Of a DNA stretch of 25,982 nt, positions 1 through 7,991 are shown in pieces; position 1 is the first letter of the stretch, and every line of letters begins with the position of its first letter. The notes beneath the pieces are model-generated. The model was given only the letters and a program-made list of their open reading frames with translations. It made no database searches and was not told the origin of the DNA. Source of the DNA: PWND01 sp964601515 (GTDB taxonomy: Bacteria > Bacteroidota > Bacteroidia > Bacteroidales > UBA7960); assembly GCA_964601515.1 (NCBI GenBank), contig CAZRNU010000032.1, positions 1-25,982 on the forward strand, in the 5' to 3' direction. The translations under genes and the position numbers were made by a program.

Positions 1-1376
1 ATTATCTCTCCTCGGTTATTGCCTGGTTTGTATTCTTGGCATATAGAAGAATTAATGGCTCTATAGACTTATCTCTACTTAAAAATCAACTTATAACAGA
101 TAAAAATCTTATTATAGGGTTTATTGCTATTCCAGCATTTTGGTTTCTTTTATATTATATCAGCGGAGAATATAAAAACATATTTAAAAGGTCAAGAATT
201 GGAGAATTCAGCCAAACTCTTATTTCATCAATAATTGGCACACTTATCATTTTCTTCGTAGTGCTTATAAATCAAGAAGTTAAGACAGGTGCAGAATATT
301 ACAGGTCATTTATTTTATTATTATTTCTACACCTATCAATAACAAGCTTTTTCCGCCTGACTTTTTTAACATTAGCAATAAAAAAAATACATAAAAGAAT
401 TATTGGGTTCAACACAATTATAATAGGAAGTCAGAAAAAAGCAGCTCAAATATATAATGAACTGGAGTCTCAAAAAAAATCTTCAGGAAATAGAATACTA
501 GGGTTTGTGAATGTCAACCTTTACGATGAGTATTTATTAGCTAGTCAGGTGCAAAAATTAGGATGGTTCAAAGATATTAAAAGGATTATCAGTGAGCACA
601 AAATTGAAGAGGCTATAATAGCAATAGAACCAAGAGAACACAAAAATATAAGCCATATTCTTGCAGACCTTTATGAGACTGATGTTGAAGTAAAAATTAT
701 CCCGGAGATGCACGACATAATGCTGGGATCAGTAAAAATGAGCTCCATTTTTGGCACGCCTTTAATTCAAATACATCAGGGGCTAATGCCACAATGGGAA
801 TTGTCAATAAAAAGATTCCTTGATGTTGTTGTTTCAGTTGCTGCAATAATTCTTCTCAGTCCGCTGTTTTTTGCTACTCTTATCGGCGTAAAACTGTCTT
901 CAAAGGGGCCGATATTTTATACTCATGAAAGGATTGGGCTGCATGGAAAGCCTTTTAAAATGCATAAGTTTCGGTCTATGTTTATTGATGCTGAAAAGAA
1001 CGGACCTCAATTATCTTGCAAAGATGATCCACGCATAACTCCATTCGGAAAGTTTATGAGAAAAGTAAGGCTGGATGAAATACCACAATTCTTCAATGTT
1101 TTAATTGGGAATATGTCATTAGTAGGTCCTCGTCCTGAAAGACAATATTATATTGATCAAATCGTAAAAAAAGCACCACATTATAAACTTCTTCAGAAGG
1201 TAAAGCCGGGAATCACAAGTTGGGGACAGGTAAAATTTGGATATGCAGAAAATATTGATGAAATGATTGAAAGACTTAAATACGATTTATTGTATCTTGA
1301 AAATATGTCTTTGGCAGTTGATTTTAAAATTATGATTTACACTGCTCTAATAATCATACAAGGCAGAGGAAAGTAA
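1..1376 (+). CDS. Polyprenyl-phosphate sugar-1-phosphate transferase (5' partial)
   Basis: Initiating phosphoglycosyl transferase for exopolysaccharide or O-antigen type glycans: it moves a sugar phosphate from a UDP-sugar to undecaprenyl phosphate at the inner membrane. The reading frame is open to base 3, and codons before the first possible start (TTG at 36) encode a hydrophobic stretch (SSVIAWFVFLAYRR), so the true start lies upstream of the window. Visible parts, in order: several N-terminal membrane helices, a soluble Rossmann-like CoA-binding-type region starting near NTIIIGS, a membrane re-entrant segment after IKRFLDVVVS, and the C-terminal bacterial sugar transferase domain with KFRSM, the catalytic Asp-Glu pair in RLDEIPQFFNV, the GPRPE motif and the KPGITSWGQV motif. 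The architecture matches the WbaP/WcaJ/CPSIT group. The sugar substrate cannot be read from sequence. The gene converges on the DUF4294 gene with a 9-bp gap. Confidence 0.93.
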   Translation, partial: YLSSVIAWFVFLAYRRINGSIDLSLLKNQLITDKNLIIGFIAIPAFWFLLYYISGEYKNIFKRSRIGEFSQTLISSIIGTLIIFFVVLINQEVKTGAEYYRSFILLLFLHLSITSFFRLTFLTLAIKKIHKRIIGFNTIIIGSQKKAAQIYNELESQKKSSGNRILGFVNVNLYDEYLLASQVQKLGWFKDIKRIISEHKIEEAIIAIEPREHKNISHILADLYETDVEVKIIPEMHDIMLGSVKMSSIFGTPLIQIHQGLMPQWELSIKRFLDVVVSVAAIILLSPLFFATLIGVKLSSKGPIFYTHERIGLHGKPFKMHKFRSMFIDAEKNGPQLSCKDDPRITPFGKFMRKVRLDEIPQFFNVLIGNMSLVGPRPERQYYIDQIVKKAPHYKLLQKVKPGITSWGQVKFGYAENIDEMIERLKYDLLYLENMSLAVDFKIMIYTALIIIQGRGK

Positions 1377-1385
1377 ACAGTATCC

Positions 1386-2132
1386 TTAAATTATCCCCCA
1401 CTCAATCATCATAATAATTTCCTCAATTAGTTTGTCTTCTCCTTTGGGGTCGTATTTTGTTTTTAAATTATAACCAAACAACCTTCCTAAACCTTGCCAG
1501 AAAACGGCTGAAAACACCCCTCTAAATTCTTTTAGAATTTCATATGTTGTATTCTGAGTTTCTCTATCGATAAGTTTTACTAAAATAATCCCTTGTGTTA
1601 TTGTTAGTTTTTTTAACTCTGCCTCAAAGCTTTCTCTTAATTCATCTTCGGCTTGTTTCATTAAAATACTTTTCTTTCTTTCGCTTGTTTCATTGATAAG
1701 AATCTCATTATATTCCCTAAACTTTTCCCCGGCTAATTTAGCATACGGGTATACCTTTTTTACATTTCGCATTAAGCGATTATACCTCACTTGTTCTAGT
1801 CTGCTTTTAAATTCTCTTGGCGCTAGGATAACAACTTCTTGCAGTTCAGATAAAAGTAATGTGTCTCCATCAACAATAACCTTCTGCATCACAGTTCCTT
1901 GAATTTTTCCAGTATTTGAAGTATTAGTCTGAGTATTGTTTTTGTTATTTGTTGAAGAATTTTGAGATGGCAGCTTATTGTCTACAGGGTGTTCAGAATT
2001 ATCTCCAGACTCTCCTCTTCTTCTTCTTGTTTCTTGAGAAAAAGAATCAGCAACAATAAACACAGAAATAAGCAATATTGCAAAGCCGCATAAAAACGAC
2101 TTATTGATTGTGCTGTAATTTTTTGACTTCAT
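1386..2132 (-). CDS. DUF4294 family exported protein
   Basis: Conserved Bacteroidota protein of unknown function, 248 aa. The N-terminus has a signal peptide (hydrophobic FLCGFAILLISVFIVADSF followed by SQ near residue 33). An Arg-rich patch and a low-complexity Asn/Thr/Ser/Gln linker (about residues 35-78) follow. The conserved domain begins near VDGDTLLLSELQEV and includes the Tyr/Lys-rich segment VRYNRLMRNVKKVYPYAK and the acidic RETQNTTYEILKEFRG region; I assign these to DUF4294 from memory of the family. No catalytic motif is evident. It starts at ATG 2132, 52 bp after the clpX stop on the same strand, so it may be read through from the tig-clpP-clpX cluster or be independent. The family is probably periplasmic; its function is not known to me. 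Confidence 0.8.
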   Translation of the reverse strand: MKSKNYSTINKSFLCGFAILLISVFIVADSFSQETRRRRGESGDNSEHPVDNKLPSQNSSTNNKNNTQTNTSNTGKIQGTVMQKVIVDGDTLLLSELQEVVILAPREFKSRLEQVRYNRLMRNVKKVYPYAKLAGEKFREYNEILINETSERKKSILMKQAEDELRESFEAELKKLTITQGIILVKLIDRETQNTTYEILKEFRGVFSAVFWQGLGRLFGYNLKTKYDPKGEDKLIEEIIMMIEWGII

Positions 2133-2184
2133 ATTTATATGATGTTACATATAAATTTTGGCAAATAATGTGCCAGTAAAATTC

Positions 2185-3429
2185 TTATGATGCAACCTTC
2201 AACTTTTCCAAATTAGTTTTAGAAAGTTGTTTACGAGTATAATCGAGAGTTAAAACAAATTTTTGAGGTTCTTGCTGAGATGGAATCTCAAACATAATGT
2301 CAAGCATAATTGCCTCACAAATAGATCGAAGACCTCTAGCTCCAAGTTTAAATTCAACAGCTTTTTCAACAATAAAATCCAGAACATTATTTTCAATTAC
2401 AAGCTCAACATTATCCATTTCGAATAATTTCTTATACTGCTTAATAAGTGAATTTTTGGGCTCAGTAAGTATCTGCCTTAATGTAGCACTATCAAGGGGA
2501 TTTAGATATGTTAAGACCGGTAGTCGACCAACTAATTCAGGTATTAAACCAAAGCTCTTTAAATCTTGGGGAGCTATATATTGTAAAAGATTTTCGCGAT
2601 CAAGAGGATTTTTCGCCTTTATTCCGTAACCAATAGCATTTGCCTGAAGCCTTGATCCAATTTTTTTATCAATTCCATCAAAAGCTCCACCACAAATAAA
2701 CAAAATATTATTTGTGTTTACCTGAATCATTTTTTGTTCAGGATGTTTTCTTCCACCTTGTGGAGGAACATTAACGATCGAACCTTCAAGAATTTTTAAT
2801 AAAGCTTGCTGAACGCCTTCGCCGGAAACATCTCTTGTAATTGATGGGTTATCACTTTTTCTTGCAATTTTATCAACTTCATCAATAAATACTATTCCCA
2901 TTTCAGCAGATGCAACGTCATAATCAGCAACTTGCAACAATCTTGCAAGAATACTTTCAACATCTTCGCCAACATACCCGGCTTCAGTAAGAACTGTTGC
3001 ATCGGCAATGCAAAACGGAACGTGCAACATTTTTGCAATAGTGCGAGCCAGCAATGTTTTTCCTGTACCTGTTTCTCCAACCATAACGATGTTTGATTTT
3101 TCAATCTCTACATCATCAATTTTTGTATTAGTTTCCTTTGCTTTATTTATCCTTTTATAATGGTTGTAAACTGCAACTGATAAAACTTTCTTTGCATCAT
3201 CCTGACCAATAACATATTGGTCGAGATGATTTTTAATTTCAGCCGGTTTAAGTAGTTTGAAAGAAGGAATTTTTTTCGCTCCTTTAACGGCAAACTCTTG
3301 CTCAATAACCTGTTGAGCTTGCTCAACACAATGCTGACATATATGGGCACTGATACCGGATATCAATAACCCGGCATCCTTTGCTTCGCGCCCACAGAAT
3401 GAGCACTTTCTATAATTTTTCGAAGTCAT
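2185..3429 (-). CDS. clpX: ATP-dependent Clp protease unfoldase subunit ClpX
   Basis: AAA+ unfoldase that recognises and unfolds substrates and threads them into ClpP in the cytoplasm. It is 414 aa, the normal family length. The N-terminal zinc-binding domain has Cys9, Cys12, Cys31 and Cys34. The Walker A motif is GETGTGKT at 118-125, Walker B is IVFIDEVDKIA, the pore-1 loop is GYVGED, the RKH pore loop appears as GGRKHPEQ, and the sensor-2 Arg sits in GARGLRS. The ClpP-docking loop reads IGYG where E. coli has IGFG; an aromatic residue is kept. It lies 18 bp downstream of clpP on the same strand, the usual tig-clpP-clpX order, and is almost certainly cotranscribed with them. Confidence 0.98.
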   Translation of the reverse strand: MTSKNYRKCSFCGREAKDAGLLISGISAHICQHCVEQAQQVIEQEFAVKGAKKIPSFKLLKPAEIKNHLDQYVIGQDDAKKVLSVAVYNHYKRINKAKETNTKIDDVEIEKSNIVMVGETGTGKTLLARTIAKMLHVPFCIADATVLTEAGYVGEDVESILARLLQVADYDVASAEMGIVFIDEVDKIARKSDNPSITRDVSGEGVQQALLKILEGSIVNVPPQGGRKHPEQKMIQVNTNNILFICGGAFDGIDKKIGSRLQANAIGYGIKAKNPLDRENLLQYIAPQDLKSFGLIPELVGRLPVLTYLNPLDSATLRQILTEPKNSLIKQYKKLFEMDNVELVIENNVLDFIVEKAVEFKLGARGLRSICEAIMLDIMFEIPSQQEPQKFVLTLDYTRKQLSKTNLEKLKVAS

Positions 3430-3447
3430 TTTCGCTAATTCTTTGGC

Positions 3448-4137
3448 TTATTTATTCTTAGCCATTTTATTCCCTGATAACACCTCATCAATCATTCCAT
3501 ATTCCTTAGCTTCCTCTGCAGTCATCCAATAATCACGGTCAGAATCTGCATAAATCTTTTTATATGACTGTCCTGAATGGTCGCTAATAATCTCATAAAG
3601 CTCTTTCTTAAGCTTCAGAATCTCTCTAGCAGTAATTTCGATATCAGAAGCTTGACCCTCAGCACCACCCATTGGCTGATGGATAAGAATACGACTATGT
3701 TTTAATGCTGTGCGTTTGCCTTTTTGTCCTGCACATAAAAGAATTGCACCCATTGATGCAGCAATTCCTGTACAAATAGTAGCAACATCAGGAGCAATAT
3801 ACTGCATAGTGTCATAGATACCTAAACCTGCATAAACAGAGCCTCCCGGTGTATTCAAATAAATTTGAATATCTTTTCTTGGATCTACAGATTCTAGAAA
3901 TAACAATTGAGCTTGAATAATATTTGCTACATAATCATTAATAGGAACACCCAAAAAGATAATGCGGTCCATCATCAGACGGCTAAAAACATCCATAGTG
4001 GCAATATTTAGCTGTCTTTCCTCTATAATTGTAGGGCTAATATAATTACCATAAACACTTGTGTAATTGTGTAATGTTTGGCTACTTATCCCTAAATGGC
4101 GAGTAGCATATTTTTTAAATTCGTTTGAGTCAGACAT
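3448..4137 (-). CDS. clpP: ATP-dependent Clp protease proteolytic subunit ClpP
   Basis: Serine peptidase that forms the double-heptamer degradation chamber used by ClpX. It is 229 aa, slightly longer than E. coli ClpP (207) because of an N-terminal extension. The catalytic triad is visible: Ser128 in GIAASMGA, His153 in LIHQPMGG and Asp202 in SDRDYWM. The oxyanion-hole glycines (TPGGSVYAGL) and the handle helix region are present. The start ATG 4137 leaves 20 bp to the upstream tig stop, and clpX follows after 18 bp, supporting one transcript. No missing residue or frameshift is seen. Confidence 0.98.
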   Translation of the reverse strand: MSDSNEFKKYATRHLGISSQTLHNYTSVYGNYISPTIIEERQLNIATMDVFSRLMMDRIIFLGVPINDYVANIIQAQLLFLESVDPRKDIQIYLNTPGGSVYAGLGIYDTMQYIAPDVATICTGIAASMGAILLCAGQKGKRTALKHSRILIHQPMGGAEGQASDIEITAREILKLKKELYEIISDHSGQSYKKIYADSDRDYWMTAEEAKEYGMIDEVLSGNKMAKNK

Positions 4138-4157
4138 AATTTTTTCTTTAAAAAAGA

Positions 4158-5537
4158 TTATTTAACAGGCTGTTCATTTTTGTATTTTTCCGATACTAAT
4201 TTAATAAAATCATCGAAAGAAATATCAATTTTATTAAGTTTTAACTTAGTTTTGAACAAATCAAGAATTTTATCATCCATTAAGCGCTCAAAAACTTTTC
4301 TAGCTTCATCCTCCTTCTTAAGAATGTTTTTCACAAAATCATCAATTACAGCATCGTCAAGATTATCTTGCCCATATTGTCTCATTTGAGTTCTAAAATA
4401 ATCGCTCAAGTGATTTTTTATCTCTTCCTCTTTTACCTCAACATTATTCTCTTTAATAATATGATTTTCAATAAATTGCCATCTAAAAGAATCTGCATAT
4501 GACTCAAATTCCTTGTCAATTTGCTCTTTAGTAACTTCATTTTTATTATTAGCAATTAGCCATTTTTTCATGAAATTTTCAGGAATCGTGAGTTTAGCTT
4601 TTTCAATTATTTTTTTTATTGCATCGTTTTTAAAATGCTTGTCGGAGTCAATCTGAAACTGTTGTTCTATTTGGCTGGCAATAAATGATTTAAATGCAGT
4701 TTCATCTTTAATATCTTTTCCTGCTGCAATTTTATTAAAAAACTCTTCATTCATTTCAGCAGGTTCAACCCTTGAAACAGATTCAACAGTAAACTTAAAC
4801 TTAGAGTTTAATTTACCTAGTTGTTCTTTTTTCACACCAAGCATATGAGCAGTTTCTGTTTCATTGCCGGTTGCAGCCAAAGGATTAAAGACTAGAGAAT
4901 CTCCTTGTTTAAATCCTACAAATTTTGTTTTAAGTTCTTCATCCTTTAAATACTGAACAAACAGATTGCTTTTATGTTTGTGTGCATTTTCTTTTTCAAC
5001 ATCTTCGGTATCCATTTCAACAAACTCACCAAACAAAACATCTTCTGAAGTTGCAACTTCGGGGTTCATTATTTTACCATACCTTTTTCTAAGTTCGATA
5101 ACCTGTTCTTCGATAATTTTGTCAGTAGCCTTAACATTATAGTAGTCTACTTTGATTTTTTCATCAATTTGAATATTCACTTCGGGAGCAAAACCAATAT
5201 CATACGACATTTCGAATTCTTTTTGATTTTCCCAGTCGATTTTTGCTGCATCCTCTAACACAGGGATAGGACTACCAATAATATTCAAATTATTCTCCTT
5301 AATGAAATCGTATACTGAGTCAACAAGCAACTTATTAATTTCATCAGCTCTGACACTTTTTTCATACATTTTCTTGATCATCCCCATAGGAGCTTTACCG
5401 GGTCGGAAGCCGGCAATTTTAGCAGATTTCTGGGCTTCTTTAAGTCCTTTTTCAACTTTTTCTTTATAATCTTCTTCAGAGATTTTAATTCTGATTACTG
5501 CTTCGAGTTCGTTTTTCTTTTCCTGAATAATATTCAT
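4158..5537 (-). CDS. tig: Trigger factor, ribosome-associated chaperone
   Basis: Chaperone that binds ribosomal protein uL23 at the exit tunnel and shields nascent chains. It is 459 aa, close to the usual 430-450. The ribosome-binding loop GFRPGKAP (residues 43-50) corresponds to the GFRxGxxP signature. The middle FKBP-like prolyl isomerase region is diverged, as is usual in Bacteroidota, so isomerase activity is uncertain. The C-terminal arms are Lys/Glu-rich helices (from about residue 270). It is the first gene of tig-clpP-clpX. A stem-loop with a T-rich tail (5561-5610) lies just ahead of its start ATG 5537, and no clear TAnnTTTG box was found between that hairpin and the start. Confidence 0.95.
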   Translation of the reverse strand: MNIIQEKKNELEAVIRIKISEEDYKEKVEKGLKEAQKSAKIAGFRPGKAPMGMIKKMYEKSVRADEINKLLVDSVYDFIKENNLNIIGSPIPVLEDAAKIDWENQKEFEMSYDIGFAPEVNIQIDEKIKVDYYNVKATDKIIEEQVIELRKRYGKIMNPEVATSEDVLFGEFVEMDTEDVEKENAHKHKSNLFVQYLKDEELKTKFVGFKQGDSLVFNPLAATGNETETAHMLGVKKEQLGKLNSKFKFTVESVSRVEPAEMNEEFFNKIAAGKDIKDETAFKSFIASQIEQQFQIDSDKHFKNDAIKKIIEKAKLTIPENFMKKWLIANNKNEVTKEQIDKEFESYADSFRWQFIENHIIKENNVEVKEEEIKNHLSDYFRTQMRQYGQDNLDDAVIDDFVKNILKKEDEARKVFERLMDDKILDLFKTKLKLNKIDISFDDFIKLVSEKYKNEQPVK

Positions 5538-5560
5538 AACTAGATAAGCTGTATTATGTT

Positions 5561-5610
5561 AAAAAAATAACCCCGTAAACCTAAGATAGTTAATGCTGTC
5601 TGGTACGGGG
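5561..5610 (-). terminator. Putative terminator or attenuator between tRNA-Leu and tig
   Basis: Read on the minus strand, CCCCGTA (5610-5604) pairs perfectly with TACGGGG (5577-5571) across a 26-nt loop and is followed by TTATTTTTTT. This fits an intrinsic terminator after tRNA-Leu. It also sits only 24 bp ahead of the tig start, so it would be in the tig leader if tig is transcribed through the tRNA gene. The long loop keeps confidence moderate. Confidence 0.5.
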
Positions 5611-5630
5611 AGTTTCATAAAAATATTTTG

Positions 5631-5712
5631 TGCGGATGAAGGGACTCGAACCCCCACGCCTCTCGGCACCAGATCCTAAGTCTGGCGCGGCTACCAATTA
5701 CGCCACATCCGC
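5631..5712 (-). tRNA. tRNA-Leu (anticodon UAG)
   Basis: On the minus strand an 82-nt cloverleaf reads from GCGGATG (5712-5706) to CATCCGC plus discriminator A (5631); the acceptor stem is 7 bp. The anticodon stem CCAGA/TCTGG encloses the loop CTTAGGA, giving anticodon TAG, which decodes CUA and other CUN leucine codons. A long variable arm (about 13 nt, GCCGAGAGGC core) marks it as class II. The T loop is TTCGAGT. The 3' CCA is not encoded. Confidence 0.95.
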
Positions 5713-5730
5713 TTTTGCCAAAAAGGAGTG

Positions 5731-5738
5731 CAAATATA
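5731..5738 (-). promoter_or_regulatory. Candidate -7 box for tRNA-Leu
   Basis: The minus-strand octamer TATATTTG matches the Bacteroidota -7 consensus TAnnTTTG and lies 18 bp ahead of the mature tRNA 5' end, the right distance for a short leader. A TTG lies upstream (5756-5754) but at 15-bp spacing instead of the usual 19-21, so only the -7 element is supported. Confidence 0.5.
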
Positions 5739-5805
5739 AGACATTTTTTTTAACAAAATAACTTTTTGAAATATTTTGCAAAAAAAAATTGAGGAGATAT
5801 TCTAT

Positions 5806-6267
5806 TTAAAAGGCTTTAAGTGTAAATCCAACAGGTACTCTCAGTGTATCAGAGTCATACATGTTTATGTAAAGTTCTAAAGGTTCTTGAAGACCTTCAT
5901 AAAATACATTGTAAATATCGAGTAAACCTGTACCTCCGAATGTGCTGTTTTTTGTTTTAAAGTGGCAGCAACTTCCAACTCTGTAGTATCCAACCTCTTC
6001 TCCATTAGGCCCGGCTAATGCATTAAGAAATCTTCTTTGGTTTAATGGACCTTCCATGTTTTGAACTCCACCGACCATAATTGGGTTTGATTGCTCATAT
6101 CCATAAGTTTTATCTTTGGAGAATTGAGTAATTTGAAATGTATTATCATTAATAAGAATCTGTTCGATATTAGGGCTTCCGAATTCTATTAAACCTGTTT
6201 GTTTGGTTGTTTTGCAAGAAAATACGAATAAAGCTAAGAAGATGCAGTATAATGCTATGAGTTTCAT
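5806..6267 (-). CDS. Small Bacteroidota lipoprotein (KdsA-misnamed family)
   Basis: A 153-aa exported protein. The N-terminus MKLIALYCIFLALFVFSC is a lipoprotein signal with the likely acylated Cys18 followed by KTTK. The mature part has the pattern DKTYGYEQSNPIMVGG, a Gly/Pro-rich RRFLNALAGPNGEEVGYY segment, a vicinal cysteine pair in GSCCHFKTKNS, and a C-terminal LYINMYDSDTLRVPVGF. From memory this matches a widespread Bacteroidota lipoprotein family often labelled '2-dehydro-3-deoxyphosphooctonate aldolase' in databases. Nothing in it resembles the real KdsA TIM barrel, which is about 280 aa, so that name should not be used. Function is unknown. It is divergent from the T9SS cargo gene, with 63 bp between the two starts. 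Confidence 0.75.
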   Translation of the reverse strand: MKLIALYCIFLALFVFSCKTTKQTGLIEFGSPNIEQILINDNTFQITQFSKDKTYGYEQSNPIMVGGVQNMEGPLNQRRFLNALAGPNGEEVGYYRVGSCCHFKTKNSTFGGTGLLDIYNVFYEGLQEPLELYINMYDSDTLRVPVGFTLKAF

Positions 6268-6330
6268 ATATAAATTATTTTTTGCAATATTAATGTTTTT
6301 TTTATTAGTTTAGTCCCTAAATCAACACCT

Positions 6331-7989
6331 ATGAAAACTTTTACACTAACAATCATTATACTTCTATTTAATGTTAATGGCTTTAGTCAAATAAAGTGGT
6401 CGAGAGTGATTGATTTCGACGGAATGAATAAATCATATACTACCGGTTGTGAAATGCTTGGCGACTCACTAGTTGTGCAAATAGGCTATGTAAGTAAAAA
6501 TTCATGCAGAAAGAATGCAATATTCACTTACGATTTAGAGGGAAACCTATTATGGTATTACAAAAATAACCAATCAATTGTTGGCGGAAAATTTGAAGTT
6601 ATTGCCACTAGTGAAGAATTTATTTATACGGCAGGTCAATTACTAGAGGACGATTATTTTGACCCTACGTTACCACTTATCATAGCAAAATTTGACAAAG
6701 AGGGTAATACTATTTTTGAAACTTGGAATTTAACTGATGAAGATTCCCCATATGAATTTATCCCGGAACACATTGATACATATAATGATGAAAAAATTCT
6801 ATTGAGCGCAAAAGGTTATTATCCGGTAAAAAGTAATATCCTTATGGCAAACGAGAATGGTGAAATGATTTGGTTAAAGGATTATAACTTCACAATAAAT
6901 GACATAAAGTTTATTAATAGTGAACGGTTTATAATATCAACTGCCAACAGGATTCACCTAGCAAATTCGAATGGCTCAATTCTTATTACTAAAACCGTTG
7001 ATGGTTGGAGCAAAGAAATTGTTGTTTTTGAAGATTTAATATTTCAATTATTTGAAAATAAAATTATTGTATGGGATACTGATTTACAACAAATTGAAAC
7101 CATAAACGCTCCCAGCCAAATAATCTTGAACAAGTTGAAAGTTTTTGAAAACAAAGTATGGGTCATGGGAATAATTTCAGACTCTGTAGGTCTTGCATAT
7201 ATTGAAGATTACGAAATAACTGAGTTTTCAGAATTTGATTTGTATGTTAATTCTCCTGATTTTTTAATTTCAAAAAGCAGCTATTTATTTACAGGCAATT
7301 CTCCATCTGAGCAAATCGCAATTTATTCATATGATAAAAATGAGCAAGATTTTTCTTACAATTGGCTTGACATTGAAATAATAGATTTTTCGATCAATAA
7401 CATAAGATTAAATTATAATCCTGATGTCGGCTTTTATACTTCTTACTATTTCGATGCTCATATAACAATAAGAAACAATAGCTCTAATCCAATAGATTCA
7501 TTAGCAATCTTTTCAAATTTAGATTTTGGTTATAATTGTTGGTCGCAACATTACTATAAAAAATATACTGGAATAAACCTTTTACCCGGAACAGAAAAAA
7601 CTCTATCTGCATACAATATTCACGAAGAGAAATATCCCACAAACAATAACAAATTATGCTTTGAAGTGCTTTCTCCAAATTCAGAAATCGAATTAAGTAT
7701 AGAAAATAACGTTTCTTGCAAATTCTTTGATGTTTTAAATATCCAAGAAAATAATGCTGAAAACATTAGGGTATTTCCAAATCCGGTAGAAAATCTTCTT
7801 ACAATAGAATTAGAAGAAGAAGCAAAATACAGAATTAGATTAATAAATATAAATGGAGAAACAGTGTTTGAAGAAATAACGAACAGCAAGAATTACAGTA
7901 TTGATATGACTAGTTACACAAATGGCTTGTATATATTAAGTATTAATTCCGGTAGTATAATACTAACAACTAAGATAATAAAGCTCTAA
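6331..7989 (+). CDS. T9SS-exported protein with C-terminal sorting domain
   Basis: A 552-aa secreted protein. Residues 1-20 are a signal peptide ending in GFSQ. The central part (about 25-340) has repeated segments of the type 'YDLEGNLLWY', 'AKFDKEGNTIFE' and 'MANENGEMIWLKDY', typical of PQQ/delta-60-like beta-propeller blades. A beta-rich, possibly Ig-like domain follows (about 350-470, with TIRNNSSNP). The last ~72 residues form a type A T9SS sorting domain: VFPNPVENLLTIEL, then IRLININGETVFE, then MTSYTNGLYILSINSG and a basic tail KIIKL. Such proteins cross the outer membrane through T9SS and the domain is usually removed on release or anchoring. The ligand or substrate is unknown. It ends 2 bp from the stop of the convergent kinase gene. 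Confidence 0.85.
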   Translation: MKTFTLTIIILLFNVNGFSQIKWSRVIDFDGMNKSYTTGCEMLGDSLVVQIGYVSKNSCRKNAIFTYDLEGNLLWYYKNNQSIVGGKFEVIATSEEFIYTAGQLLEDDYFDPTLPLIIAKFDKEGNTIFETWNLTDEDSPYEFIPEHIDTYNDEKILLSAKGYYPVKSNILMANENGEMIWLKDYNFTINDIKFINSERFIISTANRIHLANSNGSILITKTVDGWSKEIVVFEDLIFQLFENKIIVWDTDLQQIETINAPSQIILNKLKVFENKVWVMGIISDSVGLAYIEDYEITEFSEFDLYVNSPDFLISKSSYLFTGNSPSEQIAIYSYDKNEQDFSYNWLDIEIIDFSINNIRLNYNPDVGFYTSYYFDAHITIRNNSSNPIDSLAIFSNLDFGYNCWSQHYYKKYTGINLLPGTEKTLSAYNIHEEKYPTNNNKLCFEVLSPNSEIELSIENNVSCKFFDVLNIQENNAENIRVFPNPVENLLTIELEEEAKYRIRLININGETVFEEITNSKNYSIDMTSYTNGLYILSINSGSIILTTKIIKL

Positions 7990-7991
7990 TA

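Noticed and set aside
2159..2175. TGGCA/TGCCA hairpin between clpX and the DUF4294 gene
   Set aside because: The stem is only 5 bp and no proper T tract follows on the minus strand, so it is not a convincing terminator.
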